Source of the DNA: Thermobifida alba
GTDB lineage: Bacteria > Actinomycetota > Actinomycetes > Streptosporangiales > Streptosporangiaceae
Direction of reading: 5' to 3'
Assembly (NCBI RefSeq): GCF_023208015.1
Contig: NZ_CP051627.1
Location: 4,198,422-4,262,421 of the forward strand
DNA: 64,000 bases
The position numbers and the translations under genes are program-made. Shown piece after piece: positions 26,301-35,208 of the stretch. Each line of letters starts with the position of its first letter. Position 1 is the first letter of the stretch. The notes under the pieces are model-generated. The model was not told the DNA's origin and searched no databases. It saw only the letters and a program-made list of their open reading frames with translations.

Positions 26301-27167
26301 ATGCCTTTCAATGAGATACGGGAACTCTTCGACCCGGGCCGCCCCCACCACACGGCAGCCGGCCCCCGCCCGGTCCGGCTCCACCTGGCGAGGCCGGAAC
26401 GGGCGGGGCGCGTCCCCCTGGTGCTGCTGTCGCACGGCACCGGCGGTTCCGCCGAGCAGATGTCCTGGCTGGCCGAACCCCTGGCGGAGGCGGGCTTCCT
26501 CGTCGCGGCGGTGGACCACCACGGCAACAACCACCGCGACGGCTTCACCGTGCCGGGGTTCGCCTTCTGGGCGGACCGGCCCCGGGACCTGACCTTCGCC
26601 CTGGACCACCTCCTCGACCACGAGCAGGTCGGCGCGGTGGGCGCGGCGGGGTTCTCCCTCGGCGGCTACACCGCCGCCGCCCTCGTGGGCGCGCGCCTGG
26701 CGCGGCAGCCGATCGAGGCGGTCCTGCGGGGCGACCACCCGCTGCCGTCCCCTCCCGAGTACCCGACCCTGGCCGAGGAGATCCTCGCGCTGCCCGCCGA
26801 GACCACCGCCTCCTGGCCGCAGAGACTGGCGGCCGACCACACCGACCCGCGGGTGCGCTGCGCCTTCCTCGTCGCCCCGGCCTCCGGCGGGATTCTCGAC
26901 ACCGGTTCCCCCGCACGGGTGCGCCGACCGGTCGCGGTGCGCTGGGGCGACGCCGACACCGTCGTACCGCCCGAGACCGTCCGCGGGTACCTCGACGCCC
27001 TGCCCGGGGCAGAGGGGCGCTCCGTCGGCGCGGACGTCGGCCACTACGAGTTCCTGTGCCTGGCCGAGCCGGGAAGCCCGCTGTACGAGGCGGTCCGGTC
27101 GGGGGAGCCGGTCCGCGCCGCGGTGGCGGCCGAGGCCGTGGAATTCTTCCGGCGCCACCTGGAATGA
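26301..27167 (+). CDS. Alpha/beta hydrolase (dienelactone-hydrolase/PAF-acetylhydrolase-like)
   Basis: A 288-residue alpha/beta hydrolase. The oxyanion strand and loop read PLVLLSHGTGGSAEQM, the nucleophile elbow GFSLGG (Ser in AAGFSLGGYTAAAL), the acid WGDADTVVPP and the histidine VGHYEFL near the C-terminus. There is no signal peptide, so it is cytosolic. The pattern with HGTGG and an early AVDHHGNN resembles platelet-activating-factor acetylhydrolase/dienelactone-type enzymes; the substrate is unknown. A palindromic operator candidate precedes the ATG. The AIM24 gene follows after 77 bp. Confidence 0.83.
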   Translation: MPFNEIRELFDPGRPHHTAAGPRPVRLHLARPERAGRVPLVLLSHGTGGSAEQMSWLAEPLAEAGFLVAAVDHHGNNHRDGFTVPGFAFWADRPRDLTFALDHLLDHEQVGAVGAAGFSLGGYTAAALVGARLARQPIEAVLRGDHPLPSPPEYPTLAEEILALPAETTASWPQRLAADHTDPRVRCAFLVAPASGGILDTGSPARVRRPVAVRWGDADTVVPPETVRGYLDALPGAEGRSVGADVGHYEFLCLAEPGSPLYEAVRSGEPVRAAVAAEAVEFFRRHLE

Positions 27168-27244
27168 TGACGCTCTGGTCGACCGAGGGCCGACCGGGGC
27201 CGGAGTCCCCGGACGGCCGCCCCACACAGCCGAGGAGCAAGCGC

Positions 27245-27904
27245 GTGCGCAGTGAACTGTTCAGCCAGGCCCAGGAGAACGACCTGCCGGGCATGTCCCT
27301 GCAGAACCCGCGGATGCTGCGGGTCGCCTGCGACGGCGAGTTCTACGCGCGCAGGGGGGCGATGGTGGCCTACCAGGGCGACATCGACTTCGCCTTCCAG
27401 GGGTCGGGGGCCAGGCGGTTCGCCAAGAAGATGCTCACCGGCGAAGGCCTGCCGCTCATGCGGGTCTTCGGGAAGGGCGACGTCTTCCTGGCCCGGGACG
27501 CCTGGGAGATTCACATCCTCGACCTGGAGGACGAGTCGATCACCGTCAACGGCCAGAACGTGCTCGCCTTCGAGAGCGGACTGGAGTGGAACATCCACCG
27601 GGTGCGGGGCATGGGCATCATCGCCGGGGGCCTGTTCAACACGGTCTTCACCGGCCGGGGGCGGGTCGCCATCGCCTGCCACGGCACCCCGGTCCTGCTC
27701 AACGTCGACCAGCCGACCTACGTCGACACCAAGGCCGCGGTCGCCTGGTCCACCTCGCTGGACACCAGCCTGCGCAGCACCGTGAAGGCGGGCGCGCTCA
27801 TCGGCCGCGGCAGCGGAGAGGCGTTCCAGCTCGTCCTGGAGGGCCGGGGGTTCGTCCTGGTCCAGGCGTCCGAGGGCGCGGTGCGGGCGGTGCAGCAGGG
27901 CTGA
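27245..27904 (+). CDS. AIM24 family protein
   Basis: A 219-residue beta-rich protein of the AIM24 (TIGR00266-like) family, often found near stress or tellurium-resistance-type genes and of unclear function. Family-like segments include ARRGAMVAYQGDIDFAFQGS, VFLARDAWEIHILDLEDES and the glycine-rich GMGIIAGGLFNTVFTGRGRV, with a late GRGSGEAFQLVLEGRGFVLVQ. The GTG at 27245 has an ideal GAGGAG 7 nt upstream and is preferred over longer frames. It is convergent with the sacsin-like gene, whose stop is 10 bp away. Confidence 0.85.
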   Translation: MRSELFSQAQENDLPGMSLQNPRMLRVACDGEFYARRGAMVAYQGDIDFAFQGSGARRFAKKMLTGEGLPLMRVFGKGDVFLARDAWEIHILDLEDESITVNGQNVLAFESGLEWNIHRVRGMGIIAGGLFNTVFTGRGRVAIACHGTPVLLNVDQPTYVDTKAAVAWSTSLDTSLRSTVKAGALIGRGSGEAFQLVLEGRGFVLVQASEGAVRAVQQG

Positions 27905-27914
27905 GCGGAGCCCG

Positions 27915-30900
27915 TCACTCCAGGTCGGCCTCGGCGCGCAGCACCGGCAGGGTCTGCGGGTCGCGCAGCAGCGCCGCGACGAGGTGGCGGCGCGCCCACT
28001 GGCCGGTGGCCCAGCACAGGGCGCGGGCCAGCCCGTCGGTGGTCGAGGCGTGTAGGTGGCCGTCCACGCAGCGCCACTCCACCGCGACCCCGTCCACCCG
28101 CAGCTCCTCGTGGTGCAGGTAGGTCAGCGGGGTCTCGCCGAGGAACGCCCGCACCTCGTCGGGGACCTGCCGGACCTCCCCCGAGGAGGTGACGCGGCCC
28201 TCGACCACCTCGGAGGCCAGGTCCAGGTCGAGCACGTCGGCCAGGGCCGCGGCGCGCTCCACCGGCCCCAGCACCACCGGCCGCCCGGTGAGCAGCGGCA
28301 GCAGGTCGGGCGCGTCCACCACCACGGTGTCCTCGGCGTCGGCCACCACCACCGCCCCACCCCGCACCGCGCGCACCCGCTCCGGCGGCGACACCCGGTC
28401 GGCGGGCACCTCGGCCAGCGCCGCCCACAGCCGGCGCAGCACGGCGCGGGGCACCCGGCGCTCCGGGTCGCCCAACCGGTCCAGCAGGTCGTCGGGACCG
28501 TCCGGATCGGCGAGCAGCCTGTCCAGGTCCGAGCGGACCCCCAGGGCGCGGGCGAACTCCGGGTCCAGCGCCACGGGGATCTCGTCGTAGAGGCCGACGA
28601 GCGCGGGATCCGCGTCGGCGGTGCGCGACTCCACGGGGGTGCGGCCGCCCAGCAGCGCACCCGTGCGCAGCCACCACGCCGTGTAGGAGGGCACGTCCAC
28701 CACCCGCCCGTCGCCGGTGAACACCCGGGCCGGTTCGACGACGGCCGCGCGGGGACCGGGGGCCGCCAGCAGTTCCAGCACCCGCGGCCAGCGGTCCTCC
28801 CGGACGAACTCCAGGTCGCGCACGCCCACCAGTTCGGGGACGATCGGAGGCAGTTCGGGGTGGCCGAGCAGCGCCGAGACCTCGGCCGCCCACTCCGCCA
28901 CACCGTCCAGCGGGACCTCGTCGGGGTTCTCCGCCAGCACCGCGCCCAGCGTCACGTCGTGCGCACGGTGCACGGTGAACAGCCGCACCACGCCCACCGA
29001 CTCCAGCGTCTCGGTGTCGTAGGCCTCCGCCAGGTCGTCGGCGAGCACCCCGAAGGGCGCGTCCTCGACGAGGAGGTCCAGCAGCGGACTGTCGGGGTGC
29101 AGCAGTTCGGCGGCGGGCGAGTAGTCGCCCTCGGTGTCCCGCAGCGCCAGTTCGGCCAGCCACGGCTCGTCGTCGACCGTGGTGGCCGACGCCGCGACCA
29201 GCTCCAGCACGGCCCGGGCGATCGTGTCGGGGTCGTCGGAGTCCAGCGAGTTCTCGACGGCGGCCCGGGTCATCGGATCGGTGAGGACCGCGCGTTCGTT
29301 CGCCTCGACCGCGCCGAGCCGGACCAGCAGCGGGTCGACCGCCTCGGGATGCACGATCCGCAGCCCCAGCGGCTCCAGCGCCGCGGCGTCCAGCGCGCCC
29401 GAGGTGAACGACGCCCCGGTGGGCAGCAGCAGGCCGCGGGGGCCGCGCACCAGCCGCCCGTCCCACAGCGGCACCGGAAGCGCCCCCAACTCGCCGAGGT
29501 CCGCGCCGCGCTGCCCGGCCGCGCGCAGCGCCGCGTACAGCCGCGCCCACCAGGCGGGCCGCCGGTCCAGGCCGGCGAGCAGGTCGGCGAGGTCGGCGAG
29601 GGAGACGCGGCGCAGCCGCAGCGCGCGCAGTCCGGGGTGGTGCAGGTCGGCGTCCCCGGGCAGCGCGTTGGGCACCAGGTCGTCCAGCACCTCCAGCAGG
29701 GTGTCGCCGCCCTCGACGACCACGGCGTCGCGGGGGCGGACGGGGTCGCCCGTGACGGTCCGCAGGAACGGGACGTCCGGCAGCAGCCGCGTCACGCGGG
29801 CGCGGAAGCGGGCGTCGAACTCGGCGCCGCCGAGCCGCTCCAGGGGGACCAGGTCCCAGGTGGCGGGGGCGTCCAGGCGGCACAGCAGTTCGGTGTAGGC
29901 GGTGGCCGCGGCGTCGAGCAGGGTGTCGGCCGCCGGACCGGGGGCGATGCGGCGGCGGTCCGGGGACAGCGGGAACGTGCCGATCAGCAGGGCGGGAACG
30001 GGCAGTTCCTCGTCGCTGGGGGTGGGGGCGTGCACCACGCGGGGCACGTCCGCGGGCAGCGCGGCCGCGCCTCCGGTCGGGTCGAGCGCCACCGCCCAGG
30101 TCAGCGACCAGTCGCGGCGGTCGCGTTCCTCGACGGGGCGGTCGGCCAGCTCCTCGGGCGTGAACCGGCCCGACCTGGTCAGGGTGCGCCAGTGGGTGAC
30201 GTGCTCGCCTCCGGCGTCGACGCTGCGGACGGTGACCGTGCCGTCGGAGCCGGGCGCGGAGTACAGGGACCGGACCTGCCCGTCGGCGTCGATCTCGATC
30301 TCGGCCAGCCAGGGGAGGGCCAGCAGCAGCGCCTGCCCGGCCTCGGCCAGCTGCAGGGCCAGGCGCGCGCCCGCGTCGGCGTCGCGCAGTTGCAGGACGA
30401 CGGCGCTGTCGTAGCCCTCGGGCGGGCGGGTGCCGTCGGCGAACGGCAGCCGCAGCAGCGGCACCCGGCGGTCGCGCCGCGCGAGTTCCTCGGCGAGTTC
30501 GGGGCGGGCCCGTCCGGTGGCCACCAGCGCGTCGTGGACCAGGGCGGCGGCGCGTTCCCGGCTCCACCGGACCGCGCCGTCCCGGGAGGCCAGGACCACG
30601 TCGTCGCTGATCGACGCGACCGAGGTGAAGCCGACGCCGAAGCGGCCCACGGCGGCGGCGTCGCGTTTGGCGGAGGCGCGCAGGGTGGACAGCGACTCCA
30701 CGCCCTCGGCGGTGAGGGGGGCGCCGGTGTTGGCGGCGGTGAACTCGCGGCCGCGCAGCACCAGCCGCAGCCGTCCCCGCACTCCCGCGCGCTGGGCGGC
30801 GTCGGCGGCGTTCTGCGCCAGTTCCACGACCACCCGGTCCCGGTAGCCGCCGAGGGCGTAGTCCTCCTCGGCGTTGGCGTCCTCGCGGAAGCGCGCAGGA

Positions 30901-30974
30901 GAGGCGGCCCAGCTGTCCAGGACCCTCGTGCGCAGTTCGGTCACGCCGAACGGGTCGGCCATCGTGTGTGTCAA
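27915..30974 (-). CDS. Sacsin/Hsp90-like GHKL ATPase protein
   Basis: A 1019-residue protein whose N-terminus is a GHKL ATP-binding domain of the sacsin/Hsp90 type: VVVELAQNAADAAQRAG (N-box), then VGRFGVGFTSVASISDDVV (G-box). The remaining 800 residues are Leu/Asp/Val/Arg-rich without motifs I can name. Actinobacterial homologues are labelled 'molecular chaperone Hsp90' or 'sacsin N-terminal ATPase-like', but clients are unknown. A TTG at 30974 with GGGGAGG 5 nt upstream is preferred; an ATG at 30962 has no close site. Upstream on the same strand is the class I methyltransferase gene. Confidence 0.8.
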   Translation of the reverse strand: MTHTMADPFGVTELRTRVLDSWAASPARFREDANAEEDYALGGYRDRVVVELAQNAADAAQRAGVRGRLRLVLRGREFTAANTGAPLTAEGVESLSTLRASAKRDAAAVGRFGVGFTSVASISDDVVLASRDGAVRWSRERAAALVHDALVATGRARPELAEELARRDRRVPLLRLPFADGTRPPEGYDSAVVLQLRDADAGARLALQLAEAGQALLLALPWLAEIEIDADGQVRSLYSAPGSDGTVTVRSVDAGGEHVTHWRTLTRSGRFTPEELADRPVEERDRRDWSLTWAVALDPTGGAAALPADVPRVVHAPTPSDEELPVPALLIGTFPLSPDRRRIAPGPAADTLLDAAATAYTELLCRLDAPATWDLVPLERLGGAEFDARFRARVTRLLPDVPFLRTVTGDPVRPRDAVVVEGGDTLLEVLDDLVPNALPGDADLHHPGLRALRLRRVSLADLADLLAGLDRRPAWWARLYAALRAAGQRGADLGELGALPVPLWDGRLVRGPRGLLLPTGASFTSGALDAAALEPLGLRIVHPEAVDPLLVRLGAVEANERAVLTDPMTRAAVENSLDSDDPDTIARAVLELVAASATTVDDEPWLAELALRDTEGDYSPAAELLHPDSPLLDLLVEDAPFGVLADDLAEAYDTETLESVGVVRLFTVHRAHDVTLGAVLAENPDEVPLDGVAEWAAEVSALLGHPELPPIVPELVGVRDLEFVREDRWPRVLELLAAPGPRAAVVEPARVFTGDGRVVDVPSYTAWWLRTGALLGGRTPVESRTADADPALVGLYDEIPVALDPEFARALGVRSDLDRLLADPDGPDDLLDRLGDPERRVPRAVLRRLWAALAEVPADRVSPPERVRAVRGGAVVVADAEDTVVVDAPDLLPLLTGRPVVLGPVERAAALADVLDLDLASEVVEGRVTSSGEVRQVPDEVRAFLGETPLTYLHHEELRVDGVAVEWRCVDGHLHASTTDGLARALCWATGQWARRHLVAALLRDPQTLPVLRAEADLE

Positions 30975-31126
30975 GGAGACCTCCCCAGAACCGGTGCGGC
31001 ACCACCGTAGACGACGGTTCCGACGGGGGGATGCGCGCGGTGTCCTTCCCCGGTGAAATCTCGGAAAACCCCGAGATCCCGCACCGGGGCGATGCGGGCC
31101 TCCCCGGCACGGCCGGGGCGCCGGGG

Positions 31127-32611
31127 TCACCGGGCGACGCGGAAGAAGCCCTCCGCGATCAGCCCGCGCAGCGACGCCGGGGTCCGCTCCCGCAGCGCCG
31201 CCGGGTCCTGGCCGATCAGCTCCGCGATCGCGTCCAGCAGCGGCCCCACCGGGATCGTGCCGTCGCACACCCCCGCCAACGCGGCCTCGACCGTGCCCAC
31301 CTGCGCCACGCGGCGCAGCCCCGTGGTCTGGCGGAGCAGGATCCGCTCCGGGTCGGGGGCGCCCGGCACGCTGATCCGCTCCTCCCGGACCCCCGGCACC
31401 AGGGCCACCCGGGCCGCCAGCAGGGCCGCGTCGGTGAGGCGGTGCGCGGTCATCGCCCCGTCCACCACGTCCGGCAGGTACGGGCCGACCGGCTGGTCGA
31501 TCTCGTGGCGCAGCTCCTCCACCCGTACCGTGGCGTCCTGGGCGGCGTCGTTGCGCAGGCAGATCCACCCGAAGCCGATGCCCTTGACGCCCTCCCGCTC
31601 GAAGTAGTCGAGCCAGGCGTCGTAGCGCGCCGTGTACTCGGGGCTGTCCTGTTCGCAGGAGTCGCGCAGCCACAGCTCCACGTACTCGGCCGGGTCCTGC
31701 ACGTCCCGCTGGACCACCCAGCCGGAGCACCCCGTGCCCGCGACCCAGCCGCCGACGCGGTCGCGCCAGTCCTCGCCGTCGACGTGCAGCCAGTTGGCGA
31801 GCAGCTGGCACCAGCCGCCGTCGGTGAGGTACGCCGGGGCGGCCGAGACGATCTCGGCGCACACCGAGTCGCCGGGCAGGTCCGACTCCCGGTAGGCGTA
31901 GCGGGCCGCACCGGGGGTGACCACGAACGGCGGGTTGGAGACGATCAGGTCGAACCGCTCCCCGCGGACCGGTGCGTACAGCGACCCCTCGCGGGTCTCG
32001 ACGTTGTCCAGACCGGACAGCGCACAGCTGATCCGGGTCATCCACAGGGCGCGCGGGTTGACGTCGGTGGCGCAGACCCGGTCCGCCCGCTCCGCCAGGT
32101 GCAGCGACTGCACGCCGCAGCCGGACCCCAGGTCGAGGGCGCGGTCCACGGGACCGTCCACGACGAGCTGGGCCAGGGTGGCCGAGGCCCCGCCCGCGCC
32201 CACCACGTGGTCCGGGCGGGGCTGCCCCCGCCCCGGGCGGACGGTCGGATCGGAGACGGTGTAGCCGGGGCGGCCGTCGGCCAGCTCCCACGGTTTCACC
32301 TGCACCAGGGCGCGCACCCGGCCGTCGCGCACCGTCAGCAGGCCCGCCTCGGCGAGTTCGGCGAGCGGCAGGGCGCGCAGCGCGGCCTCCGGCACCGCCT
32401 CGCCCAGCCACCACAGGCGCAGCAGCAGGCCGAGGCGCTCCTCGCCGCCGGTCGCGCGCAGGGCGGGGATCAGCTGTTCACGTGCCAGAGCCCGCGCCGC
32501 GGTGTCACCGAGCCGGTCGCGGACCCCGGAGACGGTGTAGTCGGCGTCGAGCAGGATGCCGCGCAGCCGGTCGGCGAGGTGCGGCGACAACGGGCGGAAC
32601 GTTTCGGACAC
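31127..32611 (-). CDS. Class I SAM-dependent methyltransferase (HemK/N-methyltransferase-like)
   Basis: A 494-residue protein. The N-terminal 140 residues form a helical domain (DTAARALAREQLIPALRAT, LRLWWLGEAVPEAALRALPL). The methyltransferase core follows: motif I ALDLGSGCGVQSLHLAE, acidic ATDVNPRALWMTR, and the catalytic NPPF in DLIVSNPPFVVTPG, as in HemK/PrmC and other N-methyltransferases of glutamine, adenine or guanine. The C-terminal 200 residues are family-specific. The substrate is not deducible. The GTG start has GATAAT 6 nt upstream and no ribosome site, so it may be leaderless. Confidence 0.82.
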   Translation of the reverse strand: MSETFRPLSPHLADRLRGILLDADYTVSGVRDRLGDTAARALAREQLIPALRATGGEERLGLLLRLWWLGEAVPEAALRALPLAELAEAGLLTVRDGRVRALVQVKPWELADGRPGYTVSDPTVRPGRGQPRPDHVVGAGGASATLAQLVVDGPVDRALDLGSGCGVQSLHLAERADRVCATDVNPRALWMTRISCALSGLDNVETREGSLYAPVRGERFDLIVSNPPFVVTPGAARYAYRESDLPGDSVCAEIVSAAPAYLTDGGWCQLLANWLHVDGEDWRDRVGGWVAGTGCSGWVVQRDVQDPAEYVELWLRDSCEQDSPEYTARYDAWLDYFEREGVKGIGFGWICLRNDAAQDATVRVEELRHEIDQPVGPYLPDVVDGAMTAHRLTDAALLAARVALVPGVREERISVPGAPDPERILLRQTTGLRRVAQVGTVEAALAGVCDGTIPVGPLLDAIAELIGQDPAALRERTPASLRGLIAEGFFRVAR

Positions 32612-32651
32612 CCGTTCATTATCGAGGACATTCTCGTGGAGCGGGGGCGGA

Positions 32652-33002
32652 TCAGGGCTGGGACTGCCCGGAAACCTCGCCGACCTCCCCCCGGTCGGGG
32701 GCCGACTCCGGCCGGGGGGCCGGGGCGGGGCCCTCAGGGAGTTCCGCGGCGCGCCGGGCCCGGCGGCGCTCCTCGGCCTCGGCGCGGCTGCGCAGCAGGC
32801 GGGGGACGTACCAGAAACCGAACACGCCCAGGGTGATTCCGGTCACGCAGACCCAGATCCACCACCGGTCGTCCTCGGGAAGCCGGTCGCCCTGGAGGAG
32901 GAGGACGATCAGGGCGACGGTCCACGCCGCCGTGCCCACCGCCGCCGGGACGCGGTAGTCGGACTCGTGGACCTCGGGGTCGGGCTGCCGGGGTTTACGC
33001 AC
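32652..33002 (-). CDS. DUF2530 small membrane protein
   Basis: A 116-residue protein with two transmembrane helices (VGTAAWTVALIVLLLQGD; WWIWVCVTGITLGVFGFWYV) and a charged C-terminal tail (SRAEAEERRRARRAAELPEG), matching DUF2530 of actinobacteria. The GTG start has TAGCCT 6 nt upstream (33014-33009), a leaderless arrangement. Divergent from the purine permease gene. No known function. Confidence 0.8.
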   Translation of the reverse strand: MRKPRQPDPEVHESDYRVPAAVGTAAWTVALIVLLLQGDRLPEDDRWWIWVCVTGITLGVFGFWYVPRLLRSRAEAEERRRARRAAELPEGPAPAPRPESAPDRGEVGEVSGQSQP

Positions 33003-33133
33003 GTTTTCAGGCTAGACGATCCGCGCGCGGTCGCCGCCCGCCGCGGGTGTCCCGAGTGTGACCTCGCTGACGTGTGAGAACTCGGAACGGATCTGATGTT
33101 TGGCCGTGACCAGGGGCTGTCAGATTAGAGCGA

Positions 33134-34615
33134 GTGAGTGAGTCCTCTACCCCAGTCTCCGAAGTGCCCTCCTCCAAGCGCACCGGTCTCCCCGCCACGC
33201 TCGACCGCTACTTCAAGGTCAGTGAGCGCGGCTCGAACTTCGCCCGTGAGGTCCGCGGCGGTCTGGCCACGTTCTTCGCGATGGCCTACATCGTCGTCCT
33301 CAACCCGCTGATCATCGGCACGGCGCCCGACATCAACGGCGACACCCTGGGCATCCCGCAGGTGGCTGCGGTGACCGCGCTCGTCGCCGCGATCTCGTCC
33401 ATGCTGATGGGCGTCATCAGCCGCTACCCCTTCGCGATCGCCTCGGGCATGGGCCTCAACGCGATCGTCGCCTACGTACTGGCGCCCATGATGACCTGGT
33501 CCGACGTGATGGGCCTGGTGGTCATCGAGGGCGTCATCATGCTGGTGCTCGTGCTCACCGGCTTCCGCAACGCGGTCTTCAACGCCGTGCCCCCCTCGCT
33601 CAAGAGCGCGATCGCGGTCGGGGTGGGCCTGTTCCTCGCCCTGATCGGCTTCGTCAACGCCGGTTTCGTGCGGCCCGGCAGCGGCACCCCCGTCCAGCTG
33701 GGGGTGGGAGGCTCCCTGGACGGATGGCCGATCCTGGTGTTCGTCCTCGGCCTGGTGGCCACCATCATCCTGATGGTGCGCAGGGTCAAGGGGGCGGTGC
33801 TGATCGGCATCGTCTTCGCCACGGTCCTGGGCATCGTGATCGAGGCGGTGGCCAAGGTCGGCCCCAAGACCGGCGCGGACGGCGAGGTGAACGACCTGGG
33901 CTGGTCGCTGACCGTGCCCGAGGTGCCCACCTCGGTCGGCGACCTGGTGTCGCTGCCGGACCTCAGCCTGATCGGCCAGTTCAACCTGCTCGCCGACTGG
34001 CGGAGCCTGGGCGTCGCCACGGTGCTCATGCTGCTGCTCACCCTGCTGCTGGCGGACTTCTTCGACACCATGGGCACCATGGTCGGCGTGGCCAGCCAGG
34101 CGGGGCTCACCGACGAGGAGGGCAACGTGCCCAACACCCAGGGGGTGCTCGTGGCCGACGCCATCGGCACCATCGTGGGCGGCGCCGCGTCGGCCTCGGT
34201 GGCCACGACCTACGCCGAGTCCGCGGCGGGCGTCGGCGAGGGCGCGCGCACCGGTGTCGCGCCGATCGTCACGGGCCTGATGTTCCTGGGGGCGCTGTTC
34301 ATCACGCCCCTGGCCGCCCTGGTGCCGTTCGAGGCGGCCACGCCGGTGCTGATCGTCGTCGGCTTCATGATGATGACCCAGGTCACCCGGGTCGACTTCA
34401 CCGACCTGGGGATCGGCATCCCGGCCTTCCTGGCCATCGTGGTCATGCCCTACACCTACTCGATCGCCAACGGCATCGGCGTCGCGTTCATCGCCTACAC
34501 GGTCGTCCGCCTGGCCCAGGGCCGCTGGCGCGACGTGCACCCGCTGATGCTGGTGGTCTCCGTGGTCTTCCTGATCCACTTCGCCGAGGCGCCCATCCAG
34601 GGCCTCCTCGGCTGA
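33134..34615 (+). CDS. NCS2 family purine permease (AzgA/PbuG type)
   Basis: A 493-residue polytopic membrane transporter of the NCS2 family, hypoxanthine/guanine/adenine branch. Landmarks are the N-terminal FKVSERGSNFAREVRGGLAT and MAYIVVLNPLI, FAIASGMGLNAIVAYVL with the NCS2 substrate-site GMGLN, and LLLADFFDTMGTMVGVASQAG. The last contains the (D)FFDTMGT signature of AzgA/PbuG proteins. About 12-14 helices are predictable. Direction is proton-coupled uptake by family analogy. The GTG start follows CAGATT by 7 nt with no Shine-Dalgarno, so it is probably leaderless. Confidence 0.9.
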   Translation: MSESSTPVSEVPSSKRTGLPATLDRYFKVSERGSNFAREVRGGLATFFAMAYIVVLNPLIIGTAPDINGDTLGIPQVAAVTALVAAISSMLMGVISRYPFAIASGMGLNAIVAYVLAPMMTWSDVMGLVVIEGVIMLVLVLTGFRNAVFNAVPPSLKSAIAVGVGLFLALIGFVNAGFVRPGSGTPVQLGVGGSLDGWPILVFVLGLVATIILMVRRVKGAVLIGIVFATVLGIVIEAVAKVGPKTGADGEVNDLGWSLTVPEVPTSVGDLVSLPDLSLIGQFNLLADWRSLGVATVLMLLLTLLLADFFDTMGTMVGVASQAGLTDEEGNVPNTQGVLVADAIGTIVGGAASASVATTYAESAAGVGEGARTGVAPIVTGLMFLGALFITPLAALVPFEAATPVLIVVGFMMMTQVTRVDFTDLGIGIPAFLAIVVMPYTYSIANGIGVAFIAYTVVRLAQGRWRDVHPLMLVVSVVFLIHFAEAPIQGLLG

Positions 34616-34733
34616 GGCCGCCGGACCCGTCCGGTACCGTTCGGCGTCCCGCCTCCGGGTGGGGCGCCGAACCCGTTCCTGTGAACCGGGTTGCCCGCCG
34701 TGTTCTGGGGGAATACCCGCTCACGGGATATGG

Positions 34734-34759
34734 TTAGCAAGAGTAATGAGTCACGCTAA
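34734..34759. promoter_or_regulatory. Candidate MarR operator overlapping the marR start
   Basis: TTAGC at 34734-34738 and GCTAA at 34755-34759 form an inverted repeat with a 16-bp spacer in an AT-richer patch just before and touching the ATG of the MarR gene. TATGGT upstream could be the -10. Autoregulation of the marR-MFS pair is inferred. Confidence 0.4.
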
Positions 34760-35208
34760 TGAATAGTTCCCTCCCTTCCCCGCCGACCGGAACGGACGCC
34801 GGCCTGGCCGCGACGCTCCGCATGGCCGTGGGGCGGCTGGCCCGCCGGCTGCGCGCGCAGCGGCCCGACTCCTCCCTGTCCCTGGGACAGGGAGGAGTGC
34901 TGTTCACCCTGGCCCGACACGGGAAGATGACGCCCGGAGCGCTCGCCGACCACGAGAAGGTGCAGCCTCCGTCGATGACCCGGATCATCGCCGCGCTGGA
35001 GGCGCGGGGCCTGGTCCGCCGGATGCGCCACCCGAACGACGGCCGCCAGCAGCTGGTGGAGATCACCGAGGAGGGCGCCCGGCTGGTGGACTCCGACCAC
35101 CAGCGCCGGGAGGCATGGCTGACCCGTCGGCTCGCGGAACTGGACCGGGAGGACAAGGAGGTCCTGCGCCGGGCCGCGGAGATCATGGACCGCCTGAGCC
35201 AGTCGTGA
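34759..35208 (+). CDS. MarR family transcriptional regulator
   Basis: A 149-residue winged-helix regulator. The DNA-binding domain reads LGQGGVLFTLARHGKMTPGA, then DHEKVQPPSMTRIIAALEAR (recognition helix) and the wing RRMRHPNDGRQQLVEITEEG, all typical of MarR. The flanking helices form the dimer interface. Its stop overlaps the GTG of the MFS gene (GTGA), so the two are translationally coupled and it probably controls that exporter in response to a ligand. No ribosome site is evident before the ATG. Confidence 0.9.
   Translation: MNSSLPSPPTGTDAGLAATLRMAVGRLARRLRAQRPDSSLSLGQGGVLFTLARHGKMTPGALADHEKVQPPSMTRIIAALEARGLVRRMRHPNDGRQQLVEITEEGARLVDSDHQRREAWLTRRLAELDREDKEVLRRAAEIMDRLSQS

Noticed and set aside
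28056..31010. Plus-strand 984-codon frame opposite the sacsin-like gene
   Set aside because: Gly/Arg/Gln/His repetitive composition caused by codon structure of the real gene on the other strand.
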